Assembly: GCA_027531565.1 (NCBI GenBank)
Contig: JAPZSB010000001.1
Location: 88,290 to 152,289 of the forward strand
Source: Beijerinckiaceae bacterium
Lineage (GTDB): Bacteria > Pseudomonadota > Alphaproteobacteria > Rhizobiales > Beijerinckiaceae
Direction: 5' to 3'
DNA: 64,000 nucleotides
Shown here piece by piece: positions 51,715 through 60,610 of this stretch. A model generated the notes under the pieces. That model had not been told where the DNA came from and did no database searches. It saw only the letters and a list, made by a program, of their open reading frames with translations. Made by a program: the position numbers and the translations under genes. Within the stretch, counting starts at the first letter, position 1; each line of letters begins with the position of its first letter.

Positions 51715-52137
51715 TCAGCCGACGGCGGCTGCGACAGGGGCGGCTGCCCGGCTGTCGGCGGCCAGTTCCTCGCCGCCCCGGCCGCGCAGGCCTGCCGCGA
51801 TATGCTGGTTGATCTCGATCAGCAGGTCGAGCTTGGCCGGATCCGGCTCGAACAGGATCCGCATGCACTGGTTGATCACAAACCGGCTCAGCCCGATCAT
51901 GTTGGCCCGCGTCTCCTGGGGCAGGGGCGATTCCGGGTCCGTGGCCGCGTCGAGGAAGATCGCCCAGACCTGCCGGTTATGCGACAGCGGGTCTTCCATG
52001 GTCGCGATGGTCGGCTCCCAGTTGTCCTTCAGCCACTGAAGCTTGCTCGCTGCCTTGAGGAGGGCGCGGGCTTCAAGCTCTCGCTGGCTGAGGGCAAGAG
52101 TCTGTGTCTTGTTGTACGCTTGAATTCCGGGCTGCAT
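51715..52137 (-). CDS. flaF: flagellar biosynthesis regulator FlaF
   Basis: 140 residues of the FlaF family: MQPGIQAYNKTQTLALSQRELEARALLKAASKL opens the protein (cited as residues 1-33) and LSHNRQVWAIFLDAATDPESPLPQETRANM is the conserved core. In Caulobacter FlaF is needed for flagellin export and translation and works with FlbT. The coding region starts inside flbT, overlapping by 65 bases. The extreme C terminus is Ala/Val-rich and variable. Confidence 0.92.
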   Translation of the reverse strand: MQPGIQAYNKTQTLALSQRELEARALLKAASKLQWLKDNWEPTIATMEDPLSHNRQVWAIFLDAATDPESPLPQETRANMIGLSRFVINQCMRILFEPDPAKLDLLIEINQHIAAGLRGRGGEELAADSRAAAPVAAAVG

Positions 52138-52513
52138 GCTCGAACAGTTTCCTCTCGTACGCCAGAAGCTGTTTAGCTTCCTTGAGGGCTTTATAGAACT
52201 CGCCGTTTAAAATATGGTTGTGAATGGCCATCAGGATCTTGGTAGAACTTGGGACGGCCTTCTGGAAGTCTGTAACAAACTTATTATATAGACCGATGTT
52301 CTCGGATACTTTGCCGTCAATATACATCAACTGTATTGTCAGATAGATCAGCTTGGCGGGGCTGTCGGCCGATTTGGGGCTGAGGATATCCTTTTCCCGC
52401 AGGATCGGCGCATTGCCCTCGATGATCAGGCTGGTGCGTTGATCGCAGTTCCTGACAACCGCGGTCCCGATGATGATGCGTTCGTTGGGCTTGAGCTCAA
52501 CTTTCAGGGCCAC
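52073..52513 (-). CDS. flbT: flagellar biosynthesis repressor FlbT
   Basis: 146 residues, GTG start with AAGGAGG at 8-base spacing. It shows the family start LKVELKPNERIIIGTAVVRNCDQRTSLIIEG and AKLIYLTIQLMYIDG. FlbT binds the 5' leader of flagellin mRNA and limits translation until the hook is built. The last 21 codons overlap flaF in a different frame. Its codon usage here is more AT-rich than the neighbours. Confidence 0.93.
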   Translation of the reverse strand: MALKVELKPNERIIIGTAVVRNCDQRTSLIIEGNAPILREKDILSPKSADSPAKLIYLTIQLMYIDGKVSENIGLYNKFVTDFQKAVPSSTKILMAIHNHILNGEFYKALKEAKQLLAYERKLFEHAARNSSVQQDTDSCPQPARA

Positions 52514-52620
52514 GTTCGGCCTCCTTCTTGTCAGAGGAGTTCACCATAGGGGTGTAAACAACTCGTTGCGCACCTCCGGACAATTTCCGACTCGTCCGGC
52601 GAATGCAACCAAAAGTAGCA

Positions 52621-52639
52621 GAGCCGGCAGGGCCGGCTC
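52621..52639 (-). terminator. hairpin after the deoxysugar operon
   Basis: GAGCCGGC (52621-52628) pairs with GCCGGCTC (52632-52639) with a three-base loop. On the minus strand it follows the last gene of the sugar operon by 18 bases. The T run is weak (TGCTACTTTTGG), so it may act as an mRNA end or weak terminator. Confidence 0.5.
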
Positions 52640-52657
52640 CAAGCCCCGCGGCGCCGC

Positions 52658-53437
52658 TCAGCCCACGCGCTTCAGAAAGCCCTTCGCGGCGACAGTGACC
52701 ATCAGGCGTCCCTCGATCGAATTGTCGATGACGAATTCCGGATGCGTCTTCAGGTATTCGCGCAGGGCCGTCATCGGGTTGTCGCCGGGCGACCAGGGCC
52801 GGTCCGGGAAGAGGTCGGCCGGCATGTCCTCGACGAAGGAATCGAAGACGACGCAATAGCTGCCCTTCGAGACCATCGGCGCGTAGGCCTCCAGCTCCGC
52901 CAGCACATGGGCATGGGTATGCATCGAATCGAGGAAGACCATCACGGTCTTGTGGCCGGCAGCGGCGGCCTTGACGGCGGCGACCGTCTCCGGCGCGATG
53001 CTGGATCCTTCGACCAGATGGAGCATCGGCCGCAGCGGGTGGGCATCCAGAGCCGCGCGGTTATGCGGGCGGATATCGATGTCGATGCCGATGACCTTGC
53101 GCTTCGTCTGGCGCGGATCCAGCGTGGTCCCGGCGGCCATGGCATCGCAGTAATCCAGCATGGCGAGGATGCTGGCGCTGAGGATCAGCGAGCCGCCATG
53201 GGCGATGCCGGTCTCGATCACGAGATCCGGCCTGATCTGCCAGATCAGCTCCTGCACGGCCCACATGTCCTGCGGATACTGGATGATCGGACGGCCCAGC
53301 CAGTCGAAATTGTAGACGTACTTCTTGCGCATCGAGGCTTCGAGCCAGGCCTGCGAGAGCTGCCGGAACTCGGTATCGCCCTGATAGGCTTCGAGGCGCG
53401 CCAGGCGTTCTTCGGCGAATTGTTTGACGGGGTCCAT
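52658..53437 (-). CDS. CmcI/cephalosporin-hydroxylase family methyltransferase
   Basis: 259 residues from an ATG behind GGGAGG. It shows YNFDWLGRPIIQYPQDMWAVQELIW, VIETGIAHGGSLILSASILAML (SAM site), VIGIDIDIRPHNRAALD and MVFLDSMHTHAHVLAEL with the metal-binding acidic/His pattern. Despite the family name, most members methylate sugars (for example rhamnosyl O-methyltransferases). It is last in the nucleotide-sugar operon, so O-methylation of the sugar is plausible but inferred. Confidence 0.85.
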   Translation of the reverse strand: MDPVKQFAEERLARLEAYQGDTEFRQLSQAWLEASMRKKYVYNFDWLGRPIIQYPQDMWAVQELIWQIRPDLVIETGIAHGGSLILSASILAMLDYCDAMAAGTTLDPRQTKRKVIGIDIDIRPHNRAALDAHPLRPMLHLVEGSSIAPETVAAVKAAAAGHKTVMVFLDSMHTHAHVLAELEAYAPMVSKGSYCVVFDSFVEDMPADLFPDRPWSPGDNPMTALREYLKTHPEFVIDNSIEGRLMVTVAAKGFLKRVG

Positions 53438-53447
53438 GGTGCCTCCC

Positions 53448-54284
53448 TCAGGCGGATGCGATGGCCGGGCCCGGGGCCCGGGCGGCGGGGGTGAAAAGGG
53501 CGCTGACAGCGGGGCGGGGATCGGCGCCGAATTCGGTGCGGATCCGGCCGATATCGACGGGCGGGAACAGGATTCTCGGGGCGCCGGGTTCCACCGTGAC
53601 GGTGGCGCCGGTAGCCGCGGCGATCGCCTCGACCCATTCGGCATGGCTGGTGCGGATGCCGCTGGCGAGGTTGTAGATGCCGGTGGCCGGCCCGCGCGCC
53701 ATGCGGGCGAGGAGCGGCACGACATCGTCGATATGGATGTAATCCTTCGCGGAATCGAGCGCGCTGCGGAGATGGATCCGCCCCTGCCGCGCCTCGCGCA
53801 GCAGCGAGGGGATGAAGTTCTCCGAATCCCCGTCCTCGCCGCCGACGACATTCGAAAGCCGCGCGATGCAGGCCCGGCCGCGGCTGCCATGCAGGCAGAG
53901 GCTCTCGCCCATCAGCTTCGAGAGATTGTAGAGATCGGAGCCCGAATGCGGGTTCACGCCGAGCGCCATATCCTCGCGTGCAGGGCGGTCATCGCCGCCG
54001 GCACCGCCATAGACGCGCGTTGAGGAAAGATAGACCATGCGGTCGAAACGGGCTTCCGCCAGAAGCCGGCGTAGAAGGCTGACATGCGCCTCGACCGTTT
54101 CCAGCGGCCGCGAGCGGAAATCGGCGGTCACCCCGATGCAGTAGAGGACGCTGCCGAGATCCTCGCGCCAGATCGCCTCGTCGCCCCGGGCGGGTGCAGA
54201 AACCTCCTCGCCGGCCGTGCGCAGCCAGGCGACGAGACGCCGCCCGATGGTTCCGCTGGCCCCGAGGATGGTGAACCGGGTCAT
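53448..54284 (-). CDS. NAD-dependent epimerase/dehydratase, candidate sugar 4-ketoreductase
   Basis: 278 residues with the SDR Rossmann start FTILGASGTIGRRLV and the catalytic YxxxK as DLYNLSKLMGE (about residue 120), preceded by STRVYGG. The NAD-binding GxxGxxG is in GASGTIG. Placed after a C-methyltransferase in an NDP-sugar operon, it fits the final reduction of a 4-keto intermediate, but it could be an epimerase. Its ATG overlaps the acyltransferase stop by 4 bases. Confidence 0.85.
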   Translation of the reverse strand: MTRFTILGASGTIGRRLVAWLRTAGEEVSAPARGDEAIWREDLGSVLYCIGVTADFRSRPLETVEAHVSLLRRLLAEARFDRMVYLSSTRVYGGAGGDDRPAREDMALGVNPHSGSDLYNLSKLMGESLCLHGSRGRACIARLSNVVGGEDGDSENFIPSLLREARQGRIHLRSALDSAKDYIHIDDVVPLLARMARGPATGIYNLASGIRTSHAEWVEAIAAATGATVTVEPGAPRILFPPVDIGRIRTEFGADPRPAVSALFTPAARAPGPAIASA

Positions 54285-54769
54285 GTGCGCTTCCCGATGG
54301 CGCGCGCCGGATTGCCGGCATAGACGGTATAGGCCTCGAGCTCGCCCTTGACGAGCGTGCCCGCCGCCACGACGCAGCCGCGCCGCAGGGTGGCGCCGTC
54401 GAGCAGCACGCAATTCGCGCCGATCCAGACATCGTCCTCCACCGTGATGCCGCCCTTGCCGGGCAGGAAGCCCTGCTCGCGGATCAGCCGCGAGGCATCC
54501 CTGTAGGCATGGTTGACCGGCGCGAAGGTGCAATTCGCCGCGACGGCCACCGAATTGCCGATGCGGATTCCCTGGCCGGTATAGAGCACGCAGCCGGAAT
54601 TGAGGTAGACATGCTCGCCGATGACGAGATCACCCGAGCCGCCGGCCGGCTTGATCTTGACGAAGCTGTCGATCATCGAATGCGCCCCGATCTCGATCCG
54701 GGTGCCGCGGGTCGAATCCTCGATATCCGCCAGTTTCGAGACGCGGGCTGTCGGGTGGATGGTGATCAT
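54281..54769 (-). CDS. hexapeptide-repeat acyltransferase
   Basis: 162 residues from the ATG at 54769 behind GGAGG. The left-handed beta helix is read from its I-G-x-x repeats: IEIGAHSMID, LVIGEHVYLNS, IRIGNSVAVAANC and VWIGANCVLLDGA. The loop NHAYRDASRLIREQGF contains the catalytic His of xenobiotic/sugar O-acetyltransferases, and AGNPARAIGKR ends the fold. It most likely O-acetylates (or N-acylates) the sugar of this operon. It overlaps the upstream C-methyltransferase gene by 4 bases. Confidence 0.88.
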   Translation of the reverse strand: MITIHPTARVSKLADIEDSTRGTRIEIGAHSMIDSFVKIKPAGGSGDLVIGEHVYLNSGCVLYTGQGIRIGNSVAVAANCTFAPVNHAYRDASRLIREQGFLPGKGGITVEDDVWIGANCVLLDGATLRRGCVVAAGTLVKGELEAYTVYAGNPARAIGKRT

Positions 54770-55992
54770 GTCACCTCCAGTTCCGGCACGGCGACAACGA
54801 ATTTGCCGCCCCATTCCCGGATACCGGCGAGCTGTTCCATCACTTCCTGCCGGATATTCCACGGCAGGATCAGCACGAGATCGGGCCTGTCGTTCCAGAG
54901 ATGGGCCTCGTCGACGATCGGGATGCGGCTGCCGGGCATGAACTTGCCCCGTTTCGCGGCGGCGCGATCGACCACATAGGGCACGAGATCGGGCCGGATG
55001 CCGGCGAAATTCATCAGCGTATTGCCCTTGGCCGCGGCGCCGTAAGCCCCGACGCGCAGGCCCTTGCGCTTGGCCTCGATCAGGAAGGCGACGATGCCGT
55101 CCTTCACCGCCTCGGCCTTCTGCTGGAAGGTGGCGTAATACTCGGCCTTTTTCATGCCGGCGGCTTCCTCGCGCGCGAGCATGGCTGCGACAGCCGGGGT
55201 GACAGGTCGCGTGCCGGCATCTTTGCGCTGGGCGAAGACGCGCAGGCTGCCGCCATGGGTGGGGATTTCCTCGACATCGAAGACGGCCAGGCCGTTCGCG
55301 GCGAAGATGCGGGCAACCGCCGTCAGCGAAAGATAGGAATAATGCTCGTGATAGGCCGTATCGAACTGGTTCAGCGCGACCATGTTGAGCAGATGCGGGA
55401 ATTCGAAGGTCGAGACGCCGGACGGCTTGAGCAGCCTCGCGAAACCGCCGGCGAAATCGTTGATGTCCGGCACATGGGCCAGCACGTTGTTCGCCGCCGT
55501 GAGATCCGCCGCGCGGCCCTCGCGGGCGAGGCGCTCGCCGAGCGCGACGCCAAAGAATTCCTCGACAATGTCGATGCCCTTCGCCCGCGCGGCATCGGCG
55601 GTCGAGCGCGTCGGCTCGATACCGTAGCAGGGAATGCCGGCGGCCTTCACATATTGCAGGAGATAGCCGTCATTGGCGGCGATCTCGACGACGCAACTCT
55701 GCGGGCCGAGCCCGAGCCGCTGGCGCATCGCCGTGACATAGGCTTCGGAATGCTTCAGCCAGCTGGTCGAGGTCGAGCTGAAATAGGCGTATTCCTCGGT
55801 GAACAACGCTTCCCGGCCGGCGTAGTCCTCGGTCTGGACGAGCCAGCAGCTGTCGCAGACGAGCACACGGAGCGGAAACCAGGTTTCCGGCGCCTGAAGC
55901 TGCGCCGCCGTGAGATAGGCGTTCGAGGGCGGCGAAGCCCCGAGATCGAGGAAGGGGTGGCGGAGCGGCGCGCCGCAATGCCGGCATTTCAC
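54766..55992 (-). CDS. SAM-dependent sugar C-methyltransferase (TylC3-like)
   Basis: 408 residues with the three-part architecture of NDP-sugar 3-C-methyltransferases: an N-terminal zinc domain (MKCRHCG, then LVCDSCWLVQ), a central SAM-binding domain (VVEIAANDGYLLQYVKAAG, cited as about 97-115), and a C-terminal C-methyltransferase-14 domain ending LPWNIRQEVMEQLA. The AYHEHYSYLSLTAV block is the catalytic His-containing loop of TylC3-type enzymes. It would add a methyl branch at C3 of a 4-keto-6-deoxyhexose. No 3-dehydrase (RfbH) is present. Confidence 0.88.
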   Translation of the reverse strand: MKCRHCGAPLRHPFLDLGASPPSNAYLTAAQLQAPETWFPLRVLVCDSCWLVQTEDYAGREALFTEEYAYFSSTSTSWLKHSEAYVTAMRQRLGLGPQSCVVEIAANDGYLLQYVKAAGIPCYGIEPTRSTADAARAKGIDIVEEFFGVALGERLAREGRAADLTAANNVLAHVPDINDFAGGFARLLKPSGVSTFEFPHLLNMVALNQFDTAYHEHYSYLSLTAVARIFAANGLAVFDVEEIPTHGGSLRVFAQRKDAGTRPVTPAVAAMLAREEAAGMKKAEYYATFQQKAEAVKDGIVAFLIEAKRKGLRVGAYGAAAKGNTLMNFAGIRPDLVPYVVDRAAAKRGKFMPGSRIPIVDEAHLWNDRPDLVLILPWNIRQEVMEQLAGIREWGGKFVVAVPELEVT

Positions 55993-56549
55993 AGGGCGAC
56001 TCCCTTGAAGCTGTCATCAATCAGCGGATGGCCGCGATCCCGGTCGGACATGACCGAAACGGGCAGGGGCCAGGTGATCCCGAAGGCGGGATCGAAGGCA
56101 TTGACCGCGCCCTCGGCGGCAGGGGCATAGGCGCGGGAATGGCAATAGAGGATCTCGACATCCGGCGAGAGCGCCTGGAAGCCATGGGCGCAGCCTTCCG
56201 GGATCAGCAGCGCGCGGCCATTCTCCGCCGAGAGGATCTCGGCATGCCAGTGCAGGTAATGCGGGGAGGCGGGGCGAAGATCGAGCGCGACATCCCAGAT
56301 CTCGCCGCTCAGGCAGGTGACAAGCTTCATCTCCGCATGTGGCGCGTACTGGAAATGCATGCCGCGGATCGTGCCCTGCGCAGCCGAATAGGTGTGGTTG
56401 ATCTGGGCGACCGGCGCATTCCATCCGGCTTCGCGCAGGGATTCGGCGCAGAAGATGCGGGCGAGGAAGCCGCGCGGATCGCCCAGCTTCTGGCGGTCGA
56501 CCCGGACCAGTCCGTCAAGCGGCAGGGAATGGAGCGCGAGGCGGCTCAT
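55989..56549 (-). CDS. dTDP-4-dehydrorhamnose 3,5-epimerase family protein
   Basis: 186 residues. It shows DPRGFLARIFCAESLREAGW, the catalytic-His loop GTIRGMHFQYAPHAEMKLVTCLSGEIWDVALDLR, and IPEGCAHGFQALS, all RmlC landmarks. Here the donor should be CDP-4-keto-6-deoxyglucose rather than a dTDP sugar, because the neighbours make the CDP form. It would invert C3 and/or C5 before or during C-methylation. Overlaps the flanking genes by 4 bases each. Confidence 0.88.
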   Translation of the reverse strand: MSRLALHSLPLDGLVRVDRQKLGDPRGFLARIFCAESLREAGWNAPVAQINHTYSAAQGTIRGMHFQYAPHAEMKLVTCLSGEIWDVALDLRPASPHYLHWHAEILSAENGRALLIPEGCAHGFQALSPDVEILYCHSRAYAPAAEGAVNAFDPAFGITWPLPVSVMSDRDRGHPLIDDSFKGVAL

Positions 56550-57610
56550 GCGGCCTCCGCGAAGGCGCGGAGATCAGCCTCGCAGAGCGCGACGGCGGAT
56601 TGCCCGTCCGCCTCGGCGCGATACCAGGCCATCGTCCGGGCGATGCTTTCGGCAATGTCCCAGCGCGGCCGGATGCCGAGCGTGGTGCGGGCGCGGGCGG
56701 TTTCCAGCGCCAGCCAGCCGGCTTCATGCGGGCCGGCGGTGCCGTCGCCGTATTGCACGGAGGCCTGCGGGAAATGGCGGCGGGCCTGCTCGATCACGTC
56801 GCGAACGGTCGCGGCTTCGTGGGTATGCGGGCCGATATTGTAGGCGCCGGCGAGGGCGGGCTCGGCCCAGAGCCGTTCGGCCAGGACGAGATAGGCATTG
56901 ACCGGCTCGATGACGTGCTGCCAGGGGCGGATCGATTGCGGACGCCGGATCTCCAGCGTGCCGCCCGCCAGCCAGGCGCGCACGGCATCCGGGATCAGCC
57001 GGTCCTCGGACCAGTCGCCGCCGCCGATGACATTGCCGGCGCGGGCCGAGGCGATGGCCATGCCTTCGGCGCGGAGGAAGGAATCGCGGTAGCTGGCGAT
57101 CACGATCTCGCTGGCGCCCTTGCTGGCGCTGTAGGGATCGTAGCCGCCGAGCGCGTCCTCCTCGCGGTAGGGATAGGGGTGCTCGAGATTGTGATAGACC
57201 TTGTCGGTCGTGACCATCACCGCCACGCGGCATCCGGAAAGGCCACGCAGCGCCTCCAGCAGGTGGACGGTGCCCATCACGTTGGTAGCGAAGGTCTCGA
57301 CCGGCTCGCGGTAGCTGGCCCGGACGAGTGGCTGCGCGGCCATGTGCAGCACGATTTCGGGCCGGGCGGACCGGATCCGGCCGGCAAAGGCCTCGCGGTC
57401 CCGGATATCGAGGAAATGGCTGTCGACGAGCCGCGCGAGATCGAGCTTGCCGAAGAGGTCCGGGCTTGTCTTCGGCGGCAGCGCGATGCCGGTCACCTCG
57501 GCGCCCATCCGCGCGAGCCACAGGGCGGCCCAGCCACCCTTGAAGCCGGTATGGCCGGTCAGCAGAACGCGCTTGCCGCGCCAGAAGTCTGGCGAGGCCG
57601 TGGCTACCAT
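56546..57610 (-). CDS. rfbG: CDP-glucose 4,6-dehydratase
   Basis: 354 residues from the ATG at 57610; a GTG nine bases upstream is also possible. The SDR fold begins [16 protein letters not shown] with the TGHTGFKG motif typical of RfbG, and the catalytic SYK is represented by [29 protein letters not shown] and [20 protein letters not shown] are further RfbG blocks. It converts CDP-glucose to CDP-4-keto-6-deoxyglucose. It overlaps rfbF by a few bases. Confidence 0.93.
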   Translation of the reverse strand: MVATASPDFWRGKRVLLTGHTGFKGGWAALWLARMGAEVTGIALPPKTSPDLFGKLDLARLVDSHFLDIRDREAFAGRIRSARPEIVLHMAAQPLVRASYREPVETFATNVMGTVHLLEALRGLSGCRVAVMVTTDKVYHNLEHPYPYREEDALGGYDPYSASKGASEIVIASYRDSFLRAEGMAIASARAGNVIGGGDWSEDRLIPDAVRAWLAGGTLEIRRPQSIRPWQHVIEPVNAYLVLAERLWAEPALAGAYNIGPHTHEAATVRDVIEQARRHFPQASVQYGDGTAGPHEAGWLALETARARTTLGIRPRWDIAESIARTMAWYRAEADGQSAVALCEADLRAFAEAA

Positions 57611-58374
57611 GTCTTCCACGGCGCCTTGCCCGAGGCCCAGAGATCCTCGAGCAGGTTCTTCTCGCGCAGGGTGTCCATCGGTTGCCAGAAGCCGTCATGC
57701 TGGAAGGCGCGCAGCTGGTCGGAAGCAGCGAGGGCCCGCATGGGCTCGACTTCCCAGCTCATCGAATCGCCCTCGATCAGGTCGATCACCCGGGGCGAGA
57801 GCACGAAGAAGCCGCCATTGATCCAGCCGCCTTCGCCGCGCGGCTTCTCGATGAAGCCCGTTACCTTCTCGCCATCAAGCCCGAGCGAGCCGAACCGGCC
57901 GGGCGGCAGAACGGCCGTCACCGTCGCGAGCTTGCCATGCTCGCGGTGGAAAGCGAGGGTCGCGGAAATATCGACACTCGAGACGCCGTCACCATAGGTG
58001 AAGCAGAAGGCCTCCTCGTCGCGGAGGTAGCGGCCGACGCGGCGCAGGCGACCGCCGGTCATCGTGTCCTCGCCGGTATCGACGAGGGTGACGCGCCAGG
58101 GTTCTGCCTGCTCGCGATGCACTTCCATCCTGTTCTTGGCCATGTCGAATGTCACGTCCGACATGTGCAGGAAGTAGTTCTGGAAGTATTCCTTGATCAG
58201 ATAGCCCTTGTACCCGCAGCAGATCACGAACTCGTTCACATTGTGGGACGAGTACATCTTCATGATGTGCCAGAGAATCGGCTTGCCGCCGATCTCGATC
58301 ATCGGCTTGGGCCGGAGATGCGTCTCTTCCGAAATGCGGGTGCCGAGGCCGCCCGCCAGAATCACAGCTTTCAT
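57604..58374 (-). CDS. rfbF: glucose-1-phosphate cytidylyltransferase
   Basis: 256 residues. The nucleotidyltransferase start [41 protein letters not shown] (cited as residues 1-40) and [14 protein letters not shown] are diagnostic of RfbF. It makes CDP-glucose from CTP and glucose-1-phosphate, the first step of this operon's sugar. Its ATG overlaps the TPR glycosyltransferase stop by 4 bases. Confidence 0.95.
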   Translation of the reverse strand: MKAVILAGGLGTRISEETHLRPKPMIEIGGKPILWHIMKMYSSHNVNEFVICCGYKGYLIKEYFQNYFLHMSDVTFDMAKNRMEVHREQAEPWRVTLVDTGEDTMTGGRLRRVGRYLRDEEAFCFTYGDGVSSVDISATLAFHREHGKLATVTAVLPPGRFGSLGLDGEKVTGFIEKPRGEGGWINGGFFVLSPRVIDLIEGDSMSWEVEPMRALAASDQLRAFQHDGFWQPMDTLREKNLLEDLWASGKAPWKTW

Positions 58375-60335
58375 GAGCGTTCCTCGTTATAGCGGCGGAC
58401 CATCTCGAGATAGCCGGCCTCGAGGCCGCGGGCGCGCGCCTTGAAGTCGAAGAAGGCGCTCTCGTTCATCCGGTCCCGCAACGAGGCGCGGATCTCGGCA
58501 AGGCCCGGGATGTCCGAGGCGAGCTTGACCGCCAGTTCGACGAACTGTTCCTCGGTATCGGCGACCCAGTCGCCGAGGCCGAGCGGTTCGAGCACCATGT
58601 CGCTCAGGCGACCGACCGAGACGCGGTCGCGCTTGGAGACGACCGGCACGCCCGAGAACAGGGCCTCGAAGGTCGTGGTGCCCGCGTTGTGCGGCCAGCA
58701 ATCGAGCGCGATGTCGAATTCCTTGTAGCCGTTCCAGTGTTCCGGCGTGCTGACAAGATCGACGCGCGACCGGTCATAGCCGAGCCCTTCGAGGCGCTGG
58801 TAGAAACGCTCGACCGTATCGGGATCGTCGAAGGTCTTCTGGTCGAAGCGGAGCTTGCTCCCCGGGACCCGCTCGAGGATCTGGCGCCAGACCGCGAGAA
58901 GCCGGTTGTTGAGCCGGATCATGCGGGTCATCGTACCGAAGGTGATATAGCCCTTGGACATGGCCGGCGGCGGCACAACATCGGCGGCGCGATGGCGCGG
59001 CGGGTTGTAGGCATAGACCGGCGCCTCGATGTTGAGAACCGTCTCGCTGAAATAGGGATCCGAACCCGGCGGGCAGAAATTCCGGTCGCCGATGAAATAG
59101 TCGATCTGGTCGAAGCCCGTCGTGTAGCCGAAGCCGAGATAGGTGGCCTGGATCGGCGCCGGTTTCATGGCGAAGACCGGCAGGCGGTTGCCATGGGTAT
59201 GGCCCGCAAGGTCGATCAGGATGTCGATGTCGTCGGCCCGGATCTGGGCTGCCATTTCCTCGTCGCTCATCTGCACCACATCGACCCATTTGTCGAAGAA
59301 GCGCTTGAAATAGACGGTGTGTTCGTCCGGCTTGATCACGTTCGCATAGGCAAAGACCTCGAACTTCGACCGGTCATGGTTCCGGAGGATCGGTTCGATG
59401 AAGTAGGACACGACGTGGGTGTAGAAGTCCGGCGAGGAATAGCCGATCCGGATCCGGCGATCCTTCACCGGCGGGCGCAACTTGTGCGAATACTGCTTCT
59501 TGTCCTTGCTGAGCAGGCCGGCAAGGCGCTGGTATTCCTGGAAAACCTGTTCCTGTGTTTTCCGGTCATCATAGTTGATCGTGAACAGATAGGCCGTGCC
59601 GGTCGTCACGTTGGTCGGGTCGATGGCCTGCGAGCGCTCGTAATAGCTCATCGCTTCCTCGAGCTCGCCGAGAATGACGTGCGAGGTCGCCATGGCATTG
59701 AGCGCTTCCTCGCTCTCGCCCTTGGTGATTTCGAGGGCCCGCTCGGCAGCGCGCAGGGCTTCCACATAATGCTGCGCATCCTGGTTGGCGGCGCAGATCA
59801 TCAGGTGGACGATGGTGTTCTCGGGATCCTGCGCCGCGACCGATTTCAGCATGTCGATCGACGCGTCGAGGTTGTCGCGCTTCAGGCGGCGGACATTGGC
59901 GAAGTTCATGCGCGCGGTGGTGTGGCGCGAATCACGCTGCATCGCCTGCCAGAAATACCATTCCGCTTCGTCGAGCTTGTTGTCGCGGATCAGCAGCACG
60001 CCCTCGTTGACCATCGCATCCGGGTCTTCCGGCTGGATGTTGAGGGCCATGTCGTTGTAGCGCTTGGCTTCGGCGAAATTCTTCTCGGCCAGCTTGATGT
60101 TGGCCAGCGTGGTCAGCGCCGAGAAGTTCTCAGGATTGGCGCGGATGGCACGCTGGAGCATCTGCTCGGCAAGCTGCACATGGCCGTCCTTCTTGACGAG
60201 AACCGCGAGGTTCCCGAGCACTTCCGACGAGTTCGGGTAATAGCGCAGAAGCTTCTTGTAGAGCGTCTTGGCCTCTTCCGTCCTGCCGGCAAGCTGGCTA
60301 TCGACGGCCTTCGCAAACATCACAACTGGCTTCAT
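58371..60335 (-). CDS. TPR-repeat glycosyltransferase of the O-GlcNAc transferase type (GT41)
   Basis: 654 residues; the ATG at 60335 is chosen for GGAG six bases upstream. Residues 1-275 contain about eight TPR helices pairs (for example [25 protein letters not shown]). Residues 300-650 are the GT41/SPINDLY catalytic part: [47 protein letters not shown], and [27 protein letters not shown]. Such enzymes glycosylate proteins at Ser/Thr; the TPR part picks the target. Its place between two flagellin genes and a deoxysugar operon points to flagellin as target, similar in logic to FlmG of Caulobacter. It heads the eight-gene operon. Confidence 0.85.
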   Translation of the reverse strand: MKPVVMFAKAVDSQLAGRTEEAKTLYKKLLRYYPNSSEVLGNLAVLVKKDGHVQLAEQMLQRAIRANPENFSALTTLANIKLAEKNFAEAKRYNDMALNIQPEDPDAMVNEGVLLIRDNKLDEAEWYFWQAMQRDSRHTTARMNFANVRRLKRDNLDASIDMLKSVAAQDPENTIVHLMICAANQDAQHYVEALRAAERALEITKGESEEALNAMATSHVILGELEEAMSYYERSQAIDPTNVTTGTAYLFTINYDDRKTQEQVFQEYQRLAGLLSKDKKQYSHKLRPPVKDRRIRIGYSSPDFYTHVVSYFIEPILRNHDRSKFEVFAYANVIKPDEHTVYFKRFFDKWVDVVQMSDEEMAAQIRADDIDILIDLAGHTHGNRLPVFAMKPAPIQATYLGFGYTTGFDQIDYFIGDRNFCPPGSDPYFSETVLNIEAPVYAYNPPRHRAADVVPPPAMSKGYITFGTMTRMIRLNNRLLAVWRQILERVPGSKLRFDQKTFDDPDTVERFYQRLEGLGYDRSRVDLVSTPEHWNGYKEFDIALDCWPHNAGTTTFEALFSGVPVVSKRDRVSVGRLSDMVLEPLGLGDWVADTEEQFVELAVKLASDIPGLAEIRASLRDRMNESAFFDFKARARGLEAGYLEMVRRYNEERS

Positions 60336-60555
60336 CTGGCGCTCCGAAACCTCGAACACGGTGGGTCTTCGCCGGGCGACGAAAACCGGTTCAGACCTTT
60401 TCCGGCGCCGCGAACGGGGCCATTTCGCCTCGACTCCCGCCACAAGAATGGCCGAACGGGCAGCCGCCGGGCTGGTCTTCCGTTATCGAGGTGTAAGCGA
60501 AGATGGTTAACGATCCTGAAATGAAAGGCCGGCCCGGGGTCCTTGCGGAACGAGA

Positions 60556-60582
60556 AAGGGGGCCGGAACGGATCCGGCCCCC
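60556..60582 (-). terminator. hairpin after the first flagellin gene
   Basis: GGGGGCCGGA (60558-60567) pairs with TCCGGCCCCC (60573-60582) with a five-base loop. It is 28 bases past the flagellin stop. On the minus strand only a short T run follows (CCCTTTCTCG). Confidence 0.6.
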
Positions 60583-60610
60583 TCGGGCATGGGCAGGGAC
60601 GGGGAGGGGC

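Noticed and set aside
60500..60520. CtrA site near 60507 (GTTAACGATC)
   Set aside because: Only one TTAAC half-site is present; the second half at 7-base spacing reads GAAA.
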